DNA of 64,000 nucleotides from Ostreococcus lucimarinus CCE9901 (Eukaryota > Chlorophyta > Mamiellophyceae > Mamiellales > Bathycoccaceae). Numbering within the stretch: position 1 is the first letter of the stretch; every line of letters starts with the position of its first letter. Made by a program: the position numbers and the translations under genes. The notes under the pieces are model-generated. The model searched no databases. It had not been told where the DNA came from and saw only the letters and a list, made by a program, of their open reading frames with translations. Below are positions 9,401 to 17,128 of this stretch, in pieces. Location: positions 682,001-746,000 of the forward strand of contig NC_009359.1 of the NCBI RefSeq assembly GCF_000092065.1, read 5' to 3'.

Positions 9401-11860
9401 ATGCGCGCCTCCGACGACGCGGGCGTCGATCGCGATGTCGTCGATCGCGCGGACGACGCGGGGCGCGACGACGCGTCGACGGCGCGCGCGAAAGGCGTGG
9501 ATGAGGAAACGGCGTTGCCGCTCTGGACGCGCTTTCTGTGCGAACTGCGCGGCGAATTGAGCGCGGAATCCATCGCGGTGCGCTCGCACACGTGGCGGGA
9601 GATCGACATCGTGTCCTCGCTCGTGCGCAAGGTGGCGGGACGGACGACGGGGACGGTGAAGATCGGAAGGGTGTTCACGGCGGCGAACGAGCGCGGCTGC
9701 GCGGCGCTCGTGGGCGAGGAGATGGAAGATTTCGGCGGTGAAGACGAGATATCGAGGGATGGGGACGTGATGGCGAAGAGATTACGAGCGAGGACGTGCC
9801 GAGTGGCGGTGAGCACGCTGGAGCGGGACGTGAACCTGGGTGCGGTGGACGGGAGAAATACGAAGGTGGTGCTCTTCGTGACGGTGCCGCAGTCGTTGCA
9901 CCCGCGAGGGGCGCTGGAGGATCTGAGCCGGTTGGAGGCGCTGAAGACGATGAAAATGGGATTTAGAAAATTGATCGCTGAGACAGATTTCGTGCGGGAC
10001 TGCAGAGGGGCGAAGATGGCTTCGGAAGTTGTGAGCGCGTACGAGGAGGCGTGTTCGGTGCTCACCGGACAACATTTTCGCCGAGCCGAGGCGGAGGCGC
10101 AGATGGCGTCCAAGCGAGGCGCCGATTTCACAGGAAAATTTGCTGGGGGTATTGTGAGCGATTTCAAGCGACGATGGGCGGTGTATAAGAGTGATTGGGT
10201 CGATGGATTCAAGGCGCCGACGAAGTGCTTGAGCGCGACGCTCTTCATGTACTTTGCTTGTCTCGGACCTGCAATCGCGTTCGGGGGGTTGGCGTATAAA
10301 GAAACGGACGGGCACGTCGGGGCGATGGAATATTTGTGCAGCCAAGCGCTCAGTGGGATAATATGGGCCGTGTTCTCGGGACAGCCCGAGATCGTGCTAC
10401 GCCCGGCGGGTCCGCAGACGGTGTTCCTCATAGAACTGTTCAAACGATGCAAGGCGTGGAGGATCGACTTCCTCGTCACGTCTGCGTGGGTCGGGGTTTG
10501 GACTGGGATTTTCATGCTATGTATTGCCTCATTCGACGCGTGCGCTTGGGTCGCGAACAAGTGCACAAAGTTTACGCAAGATATATTCAGTCTCTTTGTG
10601 TGCGCGATTTTCATCTTTGAAGGATTCAAAAACTTGTTCACGTACTTTTCAGACGACAAATACTCAACCGCAGCCGCTTTGTTTAGCTTGATGTTAGGTG
10701 TCATGACGTTACAACTTGGTCTGTGGGCGGTGCATCTTCGCAGTTCGCCGTATATGAACGCGACTATTCGTGAACTCACCGCGGATTTTGGTCTGGCCTC
10801 CGCCGTCATCATCGCGAGCGTCACGGCGAAGCTGTCGAAGATTTCGGGGCTGGAGCACTTACAAATTTCAAACAACTTTGAACCTTCTATGCAGCGCGAT
10901 TGGTGGATTGATTTGGGTTCAGGCGATAAGTTCATCCCCTTGATTGCAATCTTCCCAGCTCTCATGCTCACGGCGTTGTACTACGTCGACATGAACGTGG
11001 CGACATTGCTTTGCAACACGCCGCGCCTGAAGATGCGTAAGGGCGCGGCTTATCATTACAACTTTGCCGTGCTCGCAATATTGGTCTTCATCACCTCGAT
11101 GCTCGGACTGCCACCTCCCACGGGATCGCTGCCGCACTCGCCGCAGTACGTGTTGGCGCTCAGCGACGTAGAAGAGTACACCGTGGACGGCGAGACGCGC
11201 ACGAAAGTCATCAAGGTGCATGAACAGCGACTCAGTCCGCTGCTTGTCAACGTTCTCGTAGCTCTGAGCTTCGTCGTGATACCCGCGCTAAAATCAATCC
11301 CCATGAGTGTGCTCTTCGGATTGTTCATCTACACCGGCATCATGGGATTGTACGACAACCATTTCTGGGAGCGGATCACCATCGCGTTCATGGAACCGCG
11401 CTTGCATCCGCCGACGTCGTACGTCAGGCACGTACCGCTCAGTCGCGTGCACGCATTTACGTGCGTACAAATCGCGTGTGTCGGTGTGCTATGGGGTATT
11501 CGAAGCTCGCCGATCGCCTTGACGTTTCCCATCTTTATTTTAGCGTTGATGCCGCTTCGCATTTTACTGTTCAAGAAGTTCAACATGTTTTCGCCGGAAT
11601 GGCTCGAACTCTTGGACGCAAAGGGCGCAAAACCGTACGAGGTGGACGAAGACAACCAAATCATGGAAGATGGTCGGGAGAACAAATGGTTGTCCAACAC
11701 CGGCACGGCGAGCGCTTCGAATTTCATGGAATTCGCCGGCTTGCACGAATCCGGTCCCGCATTCGGCAACGCGGCGTCCTTACACGCGCACACGCGTTCC
11801 GACGCGGATGCCATGATAACAGCGCGAAATCGGATACCACTTACACCGCTTACGAAATAA
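9401..11860 (+). CDS. SLC4-family anion (bicarbonate/borate-type) transporter with large N-terminal cytoplasmic domain
   Basis: 819 residues. Residues about 275-770 form a multi-pass membrane domain with SLC4 signatures: GVWTGIFMLCIASFDACAWV, KFTQDIFSLFVCAIFIFEGF, LFGLFIYTGIMGLYDNHFWE, PTSYVRHVPLSRVHAFTCVQ and LMPLRILLFKKF. Residues 1-270 look like the PTS-EIIA-fold cytoplasmic domain of animal band-3 proteins (VVLFVTVPQSLHPRGALEDL, with a following helix that includes FVRDC). Plant BOR proteins usually lack this large domain. The family moves bicarbonate, chloride or borate; the substrate cannot be read from sequence, but inorganic-carbon uptake is a reasonable inference for a marine alga. 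The start at 9401 follows a GC-rich 82-bp divergent gap; an open extension to 9098 overlaps RPI and was not used. Confidence 0.9.
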   Translation: MRASDDAGVDRDVVDRADDAGRDDASTARAKGVDEETALPLWTRFLCELRGELSAESIAVRSHTWREIDIVSSLVRKVAGRTTGTVKIGRVFTAANERGCAALVGEEMEDFGGEDEISRDGDVMAKRLRARTCRVAVSTLERDVNLGAVDGRNTKVVLFVTVPQSLHPRGALEDLSRLEALKTMKMGFRKLIAETDFVRDCRGAKMASEVVSAYEEACSVLTGQHFRRAEAEAQMASKRGADFTGKFAGGIVSDFKRRWAVYKSDWVDGFKAPTKCLSATLFMYFACLGPAIAFGGLAYKETDGHVGAMEYLCSQALSGIIWAVFSGQPEIVLRPAGPQTVFLIELFKRCKAWRIDFLVTSAWVGVWTGIFMLCIASFDACAWVANKCTKFTQDIFSLFVCAIFIFEGFKNLFTYFSDDKYSTAAALFSLMLGVMTLQLGLWAVHLRSSPYMNATIRELTADFGLASAVIIASVTAKLSKISGLEHLQISNNFEPSMQRDWWIDLGSGDKFIPLIAIFPALMLTALYYVDMNVATLLCNTPRLKMRKGAAYHYNFAVLAILVFITSMLGLPPPTGSLPHSPQYVLALSDVEEYTVDGETRTKVIKVHEQRLSPLLVNVLVALSFVVIPALKSIPMSVLFGLFIYTGIMGLYDNHFWERITIAFMEPRLHPPTSYVRHVPLSRVHAFTCVQIACVGVLWGIRSSPIALTFPIFILALMPLRILLFKKFNMFSPEWLELLDAKGAKPYEVDEDNQIMEDGRENKWLSNTGTASASNFMEFAGLHESGPAFGNAASLHAHTRSDADAMITARNRIPLTPLTK

Positions 11861-11981
11861 TACCAGTGAGCTTCGGTGCGAGGGGGTTTGGACCGCAATT
11901 GGTAGACGTTTTTAATATTTAGTGAATTTTTGTGCGTTGCACTCATGAATCTTGAATTTCGATGGGTCGACTAACGATTGA

Positions 11982-12722
11982 CTAACGATCGGGCGAAAGA
12001 GGTCTAAGTTCGACGGATTTGCTTCGCACGTGGCGCGGCACGCTTCGCGAGCGCCGACCGAACGCGAATCGATACAACACTCCCAGCGTGCGATGCACGC
12101 AGAGCGCCAAGATGAGCGTGTACGTCGCCTGAAACAAAGTGTTTATGTGTCGATCCGTCGCGTAAGGCTTCAGAAGATCGATTTGTTTCATCTTTGCCTT
12201 CATCTTTCGACGCACAGGCGCTAGATTGCTTTGTACGTTTCTGATTTGCCGCGCGTACCCGCGCTTGGCGCGCTCGCCCGCGTTCTTCAGCGCCGGCGCC
12301 GCCTTACGCATCCCGTCTTCAATCAACGGTTTCGCATCGCGAACGAGCGTCTTCGCGCGTTTCACACCCTCATTCGCCGCATCCTTCGCCATTCGCACCA
12401 CTTCCGCCGCACCCGCGCCTCGGCGCGCTTCCTCCAGAGCCTCCTCCAGTTTCGCCACCTCCGCCCGCGCCTTCTTCTTCTCCGCCGCCTCGAAATTCGC
12501 CCGCGCTCGCTCCCGCATCGCCTCGCCTCGAAACTTCGCCGCCTCCGATTTCGCCGCGCCGACGTCCCGCCGCATCGCGCTCAGGTGCCTCTGGCACTCC
12601 GCGACGCCCTCGTTCGCCTCCGCGCGTCCCGCCGCGAGCGCGCACGCGCACGCGCACGCGCACGCCGCGACCAACCTCACCGTCGTCCGACGCCGTCCGC
12701 GCGCGCGTCCCGACGCCCGCAT
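11982..12722 (-). CDS. Secretory coiled-coil protein with C-terminal membrane segment, unknown function
   Basis: 246 residues, not recognised as a known family. An Arg-rich n-region is followed by a hydrophobic core VRLVAACACACACALAAG, a probable signal peptide encoded by a pure CGCACG DNA repeat. Residues about 40-150 are charged, Ala/Glu/Lys-rich coiled coil with heptad spacing (ANFEAAEKKKARAEVAKLEE). A hydrophobic stretch at about 195-215 (LFQATYTLILALCVHRTLGV) is a likely membrane anchor, followed by an Arg/Ser-rich tail. A secretory-pathway or plastid-envelope location is possible. The next reading frame upstream on the same strand ends only 9 bp from this start. That this is a real protein is likely from its composition; its role is unknown. 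Confidence 0.6.
   Translation of the reverse strand: MRASGRARGRRRTTVRLVAACACACACALAAGRAEANEGVAECQRHLSAMRRDVGAAKSEAAKFRGEAMRERARANFEAAEKKKARAEVAKLEEALEEARRGAGAAEVVRMAKDAANEGVKRAKTLVRDAKPLIEDGMRKAAPALKNAGERAKRGYARQIRNVQSNLAPVRRKMKAKMKQIDLLKPYATDRHINTLFQATYTLILALCVHRTLGVLYRFAFGRRSRSVPRHVRSKSVELRPLSPDR
12641..12664. repeat. CGCACG hexanucleotide repeat, four units, inside a signal peptide
   Basis: Four perfect CGCACG units lie within the minus-strand coding sequence and encode the alternating Ala-Cys hydrophobic core of the predicted signal peptide. Confidence 0.9.
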
Positions 12723-12731
12723 GTCCGCCGC

Positions 12732-12953
12732 TCACTTCGTCGCCGTCGACGCGCGCAGCGCGAACCCGTGCGCGAACACGAGCACCGCCAGCGCCGCGCC
12801 CACCGGCGCCCCGATCTTAATCCTCGAATCGCTCGACCGCCTGACCGCGATCCCGAGCGCCGGTATCGCCGGCGCGAGCGCGATCGGCCAGAGGTTTCCG
12901 TATTCCACCGCGCGCGTTCGTCTCGCGTCGCGCGCGTCGCTCGCGTCGCGCAT
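12732..12953 (-). CDS. Possible small membrane protein, unknown
   Basis: A 73-residue frame with two hydrophobic stretches, LWPIALAPAIPALGIAV and IGAPVGAALAVLVFAHGFAL, joined by a short charged loop. It fills the gap between the coiled-coil gene (start at 12722) and the two-exon mitochondrial-type gene ending at 13030. No CTGAC-type intron is visible just upstream. No family was recognised. The 9-bp gap to the next gene is very short even for this genome, so it may be a chance frame or part of a transcript leader. Confidence 0.35.
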   Translation of the reverse strand: MRDASDARDARRTRAVEYGNLWPIALAPAIPALGIAVRRSSDSRIKIGAPVGAALAVLVFAHGFALRASTATK

Positions 12954-13029
12954 GCGCGCGCCGCGATCTGTCGCGCGGGCCGTCGGTCTTCTTCTTCGCG
13001 TTACAATCGATCGTCGCGCGCGCTACGAG

Positions 13030-13408
13030 CTACGACAGCGCGCTTCTCGCGCCCGCGATCACCACCGCCCATCCACCGAGCACGGCGAACACCACCTGCG
13101 TCGCGTCGCGCGCGTCAGTCGTGGAATTCGCGTCGCATCGGCGTCGAGGGCGTCTCGGATCGATCGATCGATCGCGCGCGTCGCGGCGTCGCGCGATCGA
13201 TCGCGCGTCGCGGTCGCGCGCGACGCGTCGCGAGACGCACGTGCTCCTCCTTCCAATTGCTCGGGTTCATGGGGTCGTGCCACGGGTAGGGCACCTTGGG
13301 CGGCGCGTTCGGGTCGCTCGCGTACGACCGGCGCGCGATCGTCGACGGCGCGCGCGCGGGCGCGTTCGCGAGCGCGCGATGCGCGACGCGACGGAGGGCG
13401 GCGTGCAT
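13030..13408 (-). CDS. Small mitochondrial-type membrane protein, two exons (possible respiratory-chain accessory subunit)
   Basis: Exons 13408-13241 and 13095-13030 flank a 145-nt intron (donor GTGCGT, CTGAC at 13118-13114, acceptor CAG), giving 77 residues. The N-terminus MHAALRRVAHRALANAPARA then RRSYASD is a textbook mitochondrial presequence. The mature part has PYPWHDPMNPSNWKEEH followed by one membrane helix VVFAVLGGWAVVIAGARSAL. This pattern of a short soluble motif plus a single helix resembles small accessory subunits of respiratory complexes, but I cannot name one. Splicing is well supported because both exons keep frame and the helix begins right at the junction. The start codon overlaps a candidate gene on the other strand. 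Confidence 0.6.
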
Positions 13409-13697
13409 GACGTCGAGCGACGGCGCGCGAGGGCGACGGTCGAGCGCGGGCGTCGACGAGCGTCGACGAGTGCGGGGGGGGGCGCGAGAGGGCGACGCGC
13501 GGGCGACGACGCGGCGCGGGAGAGGGTTCGAGGAAGGCGCGCGAGCGACGGGCGCGAACATCGATTGGGTGCGCGCGGTGTTTTTCTTCGCCGGGCTGGG
13601 GATCGGGTTGCGCGCGTTCGGCGAGCGGGGGGTGCGGGGACGCGCGAAGACGCGCGCGCGCGACGAAGGCGGGCGACGCGGCGGCGAGCCTTTGTAA
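13407..13697 (+). CDS. Candidate small organelle-targeted membrane protein on the opposite strand
   Basis: A 96-residue frame beginning MTSSDGARGRRSSAG, Arg/Ser/Ala-rich and transit-peptide-like, then one hydrophobic segment NIDWVRAVFFFAGLGIGLRA and a basic tail. The stop is followed by TTTGTAATAATTTGTTGTAA, which holds two TGTAA motifs like green-algal polyadenylation signals, supporting a plus-strand 3' end. Its ATG overlaps the minus-strand ATG of the neighbouring two-exon gene. The composition could also arise by chance in this GC-rich DNA, so it remains a candidate. Confidence 0.35.
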   Translation: MTSSDGARGRRSSAGVDERRRVRGGAREGDARATTRRGRGFEEGARATGANIDWVRAVFFFAGLGIGLRAFGERGVRGRAKTRARDEGGRRGGEPL

Positions 13698-13770
13698 TAA
13701 TTTGTTGTAATCATCACATCACTAGGCGGCTAGCTATGGTCAAACGCTCGAACGTTCTTTACCGCTTTTT

Positions 13771-14954
13771 TTATTGCGGCGGCGGCGGCGGGACGTTCAT
13801 CATCCCGGGCGGCGGTGGCACGTTCATCATCCCGGGCGGCGGCGGCGCGTTCATCGTCCCGGGCGGCGGCGCGACGCCGGGCGGCGGCATCGCGAACCCA
13901 CCGACGGGGGCGAAACCGCCCATCATGGGTGGTGGTGGTATTCCACCCATCATTCCCGGCGGCGGCGGCGGCATGCCGACCATTCCGGGCGGAGGCGGCG
14001 GCAAACCCATCATGCCGCCCATCGCCGCGGGCGTGCTCGAGGGGCCGGCGCTGAACAACGTGTGCGGGCGAACCATCGTCGGTCGTTCGATCGATTGCGC
14101 GAGCAAACGCTCGGCTTGTGACCCATGACGCTCGCCTTTGCTATCCTTCTTGTACGCGTACTGAACGTTGATTTGCTTGTTGCACAAGAACTGTCCGTTC
14201 ATCGCCTCGATGGCGGCGTCCGAGGCCTCAAACGAATCGTACGCCACGAATCCGAATCCCTTGCTCGCCCCGTTATCCGGGTCGCGCATGATTTTAGGAG
14301 TGTTAATCACCACCCCGAACGCGCTGAAGGTGTCGTACAACAGCTTTTCGTCGATGTCTGGATCGAGGTTACCGATGAACAAGTTGGCGCCGACTTCGTC
14401 GCGTCTGTCGCCCACCGACTTGTTCACCTTGATCGGTTTCCCGAACAGTTTCACCATGTTCAAAATTTTAATACCCTACACGCGCACATCGCCATCGCAC
14501 CGTCTCGTCAGTCTCCACGTCGAGCTTCGATCGCGTCGCGTCTCCCATCGCGCGGTGACTCAGCCGAAGAAATTCAACCATAATATCGTCTAACCTCACG
14601 AGCGTGAACTCATCAGAAGCGCGGATATTTTTATCATCATCGTCACCGATCTCGCATCCCATCGCGTCGCGTCGCGTCGCGTCGCGTCGCTCGACGCACG
14701 TATTCCGCGTCTTCCTCGTTTCTGAACTCCACGAACCCGTACCCCTGGTGCGTGCTCGTCACCCTATCCTTCGGCACGTACACGTTCGTCACCGGTCCCG
14801 CCTGCAGGAACAGCTCCCACAGCACCTCCTCCGTGACTTGCGGGTCGAGATTCCCGACGTACACCGTCGCCTCGGCGTTCCTATCCGCGCCGTGCTGCCC
14901 GAGCAAGTTCACGCCCGCGCCCGCGGTGATTCGCCCGCCTGCGATCGGCGCCAT
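13771..14954 (-). CDS. SF3B4: Splicing factor 3B subunit 4 (SAP49), two exons
   Basis: RNA-binding subunit of the U2 snRNP SF3b complex, tethering U2 near the branch point. Exons 14954-14700 and 14475-13771 flank a 224-nt intron (GTGCGT donor, CTGAC at 14511-14507, TAG acceptor); 319 residues. Exon 1 has RRM1 ([28 protein letters not shown]). The junction reads [25 protein letters not shown], matching SF3B4 across the splice. RRM2 has [20 protein letters not shown] and [12 protein letters not shown]. The C-terminal third is low-complexity PPPPPGM(M) repeats, typical of SF3B4. The intron holds a TCGCG microsatellite. NIP7 is divergent, 483 bp away. Confidence 0.95.
13793..13873. repeat. SF3B4: 27-bp tandem repeat, three units, encoding proline-rich SF3B4 tail
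   Basis: Three consecutive 27-nt units at 13793, 13820 and 13847 share CGTTCATC(A/G)TCCCGGGCGGCGG. On the minus strand they encode repeated PPPPGMMNV-type blocks. Confidence 0.85.
14662..14690. repeat. TCGCG microsatellite in the SF3B4 intron
   Basis: Nearly six TCGCG pentamers in tandem within the intron, just inside the 5' splice site on the minus strand. Confidence 0.85.
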
Positions 14955-15437
14955 TCGTCCGTCAGTCGCCGCATCGCGCGCGCATCGCGCCGCGCGCGTC
15001 GCTCGTCGCGCGATTCGCGTTCGTCGTCGTCGCGCGTCGCCGTCGAATCGCGCGCGAACGCACCCGCGCTCCCACCGACGCTCGCCATCGTCGTCGACGC
15101 CTCGCGCGGTGTCGCGCCTTCTCGTTCGCGCCGTCGCGCGTCGCGCCCTCGCGCGCGCGCGCGCGCGCGAGACGGTCGACGCGCTTCTTTCGCGCGTTCG
15201 CGCGCGCTCGGAGCGCTTTTTCGAGCGTCGCGCGGCGCTGTGCGGCGACCGGGACGCGAATCGCGCCGCGTCCCGGTCGCGCCGCCGCCGCTCGGCGCCG
15301 CATTTCGCGCCTCGCCGCGCGCGCGTCGACGCCCCGTCGCCGAGCCGCGCGCGTCGAGCGCGCGAAACGCCGCGTCGCGGTCGCCTCGCGCGCGCCTCGC
15401 GTCGGTTCGCGCGCTCGACGCGCCGCGCGCGCGCGCC
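14955..15437. promoter_or_regulatory. Divergent intergenic region, SF3B4 / NIP7
   Basis: 483 bp without a credible gene. It is extremely GC-rich, with an alternating CG run at about 15149-15171 that could favour Z-form DNA. Open frames on both strands cross it but are Arg/Ala/Ser-only and look like compositional artefacts. It probably carries promoters and leaders for both RNA-metabolism genes. Confidence 0.4.
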
Positions 15438-15995
15438 ATGCGCCCGCTCGAGGAGTCCGAGCTCGAGCAGGTGCTCGCGAAGCTGTTCCAGTTCGTCGGG
15501 AAGAACATCGAGCGGGTGCTGCGGCGCGCGGACGCGCCGCACTCGCTGCGATTGCACAAGAAGCGGGTGTACTACGTGCGGGACGAGGTGATGCGGCGGG
15601 CGACGAGCGTCGGACGGGAGCAGTTGGTGGCGCTGGGGACGTGCCTGGGGAAGTTTACGCACAGCGATAAGTTTCGGTTGACGATCGGGGCGCTGGACGT
15701 GCTGGCGGCGCACGCCAAGTATAAGATGTGGGTGAAACCGACGAGCGAGATGGGGTTCATGTACGGGAATCACCTGCTGAAGAGCGGGTTGGGGAGGATA
15801 TCGGAGAACACGCCGGCGAACGCGGGGGTGGTGATTTACTCGATGGCGGACGTGCCGGTGGGATTCGGCGTCGCGGCGAAGAGCACGCAGGATTGTCGTA
15901 AATTAGACCCGAGCGCGATCGTGGCGTATCATCTCGCGGACGTGGGGGAGTACTTGCGCGCGGAAGACACGTTCGTGAGCGGGAAGAAGGATTGA
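15438..15995 (+). CDS. NIP7: 60S ribosome biogenesis factor NIP7
   Basis: Nucleolar factor for pre-rRNA processing and 60S maturation. 185 residues, close to the usual 180. It starts [20 protein letters not shown] and continues with [27 protein letters not shown] and [21 protein letters not shown]. The C-terminal PUA domain covers about residues 95-175, with [40 protein letters not shown] and [15 protein letters not shown]. The start at 15438 gives the conserved N-terminus; the frame stays open upstream to 14604 but that part is low-complexity Arg/Ala. Single exon. Confidence 0.95.
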   Translation: MRPLEESELEQVLAKLFQFVGKNIERVLRRADAPHSLRLHKKRVYYVRDEVMRRATSVGREQLVALGTCLGKFTHSDKFRLTIGALDVLAAHAKYKMWVKPTSEMGFMYGNHLLKSGLGRISENTPANAGVVIYSMADVPVGFGVAAKSTQDCRKLDPSAIVAYHLADVGEYLRAEDTFVSGKKD

Positions 15996-16099
15996 CGAGT
16001 TTGGTTCGTCGAGCGTCGTTCGATGCGTGAAAAATATTCCTAGTAGTCTAATCGTCGTTTCGTTCGTCGTCATCGTTCGTTCGTCGTCTCGCGTTCGTC

Positions 16100-17050
16100 T
16101 CACTCGATGCCATCGGCCGCGTCCACGACCGGGATGCGCACCATGAATCCGACGCTGTCGCCCTCGCGTTCCGTCTGCGCGCCGTACCGAAACACGAGCT
16201 CGAAGAAATTCGCGTTGTGCGAAATCCCCAACAACAGCGTGCTCGGATGGCTCGCGCACCCCAAAAACCCGCGCTGAAGATGTTTCACGCTCAGCGTCAC
16301 GCTCGTCCCGATCGCCGCGCTCTTAATCTCCGCTAATCTCGCCGCCACCCCCCCCGCCTCGGGCGCGCCCTCGTCGTACTCGTCCGCCTCCTCCGGCAGC
16401 ACGCGCAGACCGCGATACTCCATCCCGAGCGCTCGCACGCTCCCCCCGCTCGCATTCATGTACAGCCCCCCCTGCCGCGTCGTCGTCACCTCCACCACAT
16501 CGCTCACCCGCGCGAACCGCTCCACGCACTCCCGCAGCGATTCCAACGCGAACCGGTCGCACTCCAACCAATACCCCACGTCCCGCACGCTCGCCTCCAC
16601 CGCCGCCTCGCACGCCCTGACCTCCTCCCCCCTCAGCGGTCCCACCACCGGCACGTCCCGCTCCACCTCCACGCTCGCCTCCGTCGTCTTAAAGTTTACG
16701 CACGGCGCGCTCGCGCTCGCCGCGCTTCGTCGCCGTTTGATCAGCCTGCACTCCGCCCGCGTCGCCTCCAGCGCGATCATCCCTCGCACCGTCCCCGCCA
16801 GCGCGCTCGGCTCGAGCTTCACCGCGATCTTATCGTCGCACGCGGACGAGATCCTGCACCGCTCGAACACCTCGTCGACGCGAAAGTCGGCGTGCGCGGC
16901 GACGCCGTCGGCGACGCGCGAGCTTTGGACGACGCGAACCGTCGTCGGCGTCAGCAGCAGCGTCGCCTCGCCGCCGAGCCGGTCGAACACGGGGGCGAAG
17001 CGATCGAGCCAGCGCGCGCCGACGTCGCCGAGCGTCGCGCGGAACTTCAT
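16100..17050 (-). CDS. HUS1: HUS1, subunit of the 9-1-1 DNA damage checkpoint clamp
   Basis: PCNA-like clamp subunit acting with RAD9 and RAD1 in the ATR checkpoint. 316 residues from a start encoding MKFRATL, matching the MKFRA N-terminus of HUS1 proteins. Other landmarks are TLLLTPTTVRVV, GYWLECDRFALESLRECVERF, EVTTTRQGGLYMNASGG (DNA-facing sheet), SVKHLQRGFLGCASHPSTLLLG and a C-terminal SVGFMVRIPVVDAADGIE. Residues around 225-245 are an acidic loop. It is divergent with RECQ4, with 78 bp between the starts; the gap holds a perfect inverted repeat around an AT-rich core. Both proteins act in replication stress, so co-regulation is plausible. Confidence 0.9.
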   Translation of the reverse strand: MKFRATLGDVGARWLDRFAPVFDRLGGEATLLLTPTTVRVVQSSRVADGVAAHADFRVDEVFERCRISSACDDKIAVKLEPSALAGTVRGMIALEATRAECRLIKRRRSAASASAPCVNFKTTEASVEVERDVPVVGPLRGEEVRACEAAVEASVRDVGYWLECDRFALESLRECVERFARVSDVVEVTTTRQGGLYMNASGGSVRALGMEYRGLRVLPEEADEYDEGAPEAGGVAARLAEIKSAAIGTSVTLSVKHLQRGFLGCASHPSTLLLGISHNANFFELVFRYGAQTEREGDSVGFMVRIPVVDAADGIE

Positions 17051-17128
17051 CGCGCGCGGCGTCGCGATGTGTCGCGACGAATTCAAATTTAAATCCGAGC
17101 TGTCGGCGACACATCTCGACGCACCGCG
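17051..17128. promoter_or_regulatory. Divergent promoter, HUS1 / RECQ4, with 10-bp inverted repeat
   Basis: The 78-bp gap contains GATGTGTCGC at 17066-17075 and its exact reverse complement GCGACACATC at 17106-17115. Between them is an AT-rich core (AATTCAAATTTAAAT, 17080-17094) that stands out in GC-rich surroundings. The symmetry fits a two-way promoter or a dimeric regulator site; no binding protein can be named. Confidence 0.5.

Noticed and set aside
9319-10971. Long minus-strand frame upstream of RPI continuing for about 550 codons
   Set aside because: It is antisense to the SLC4 membrane domain, and the residues look like a shadow of GC-rich coding DNA; a clear transit peptide and start exist at 9318.
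12226-13410. Two long plus-strand frames (about 350-390 codons)
   Set aside because: Arg/Ala/Ser-rich, and antisense to the signal-peptide coiled-coil gene and the spliced small mitochondrial-type gene.
14604-15437. Upstream extension of NIP7
   Set aside because: The NIP7 N-terminus is conserved at 15438; the extension crosses the SF3B4 first exon in antisense.
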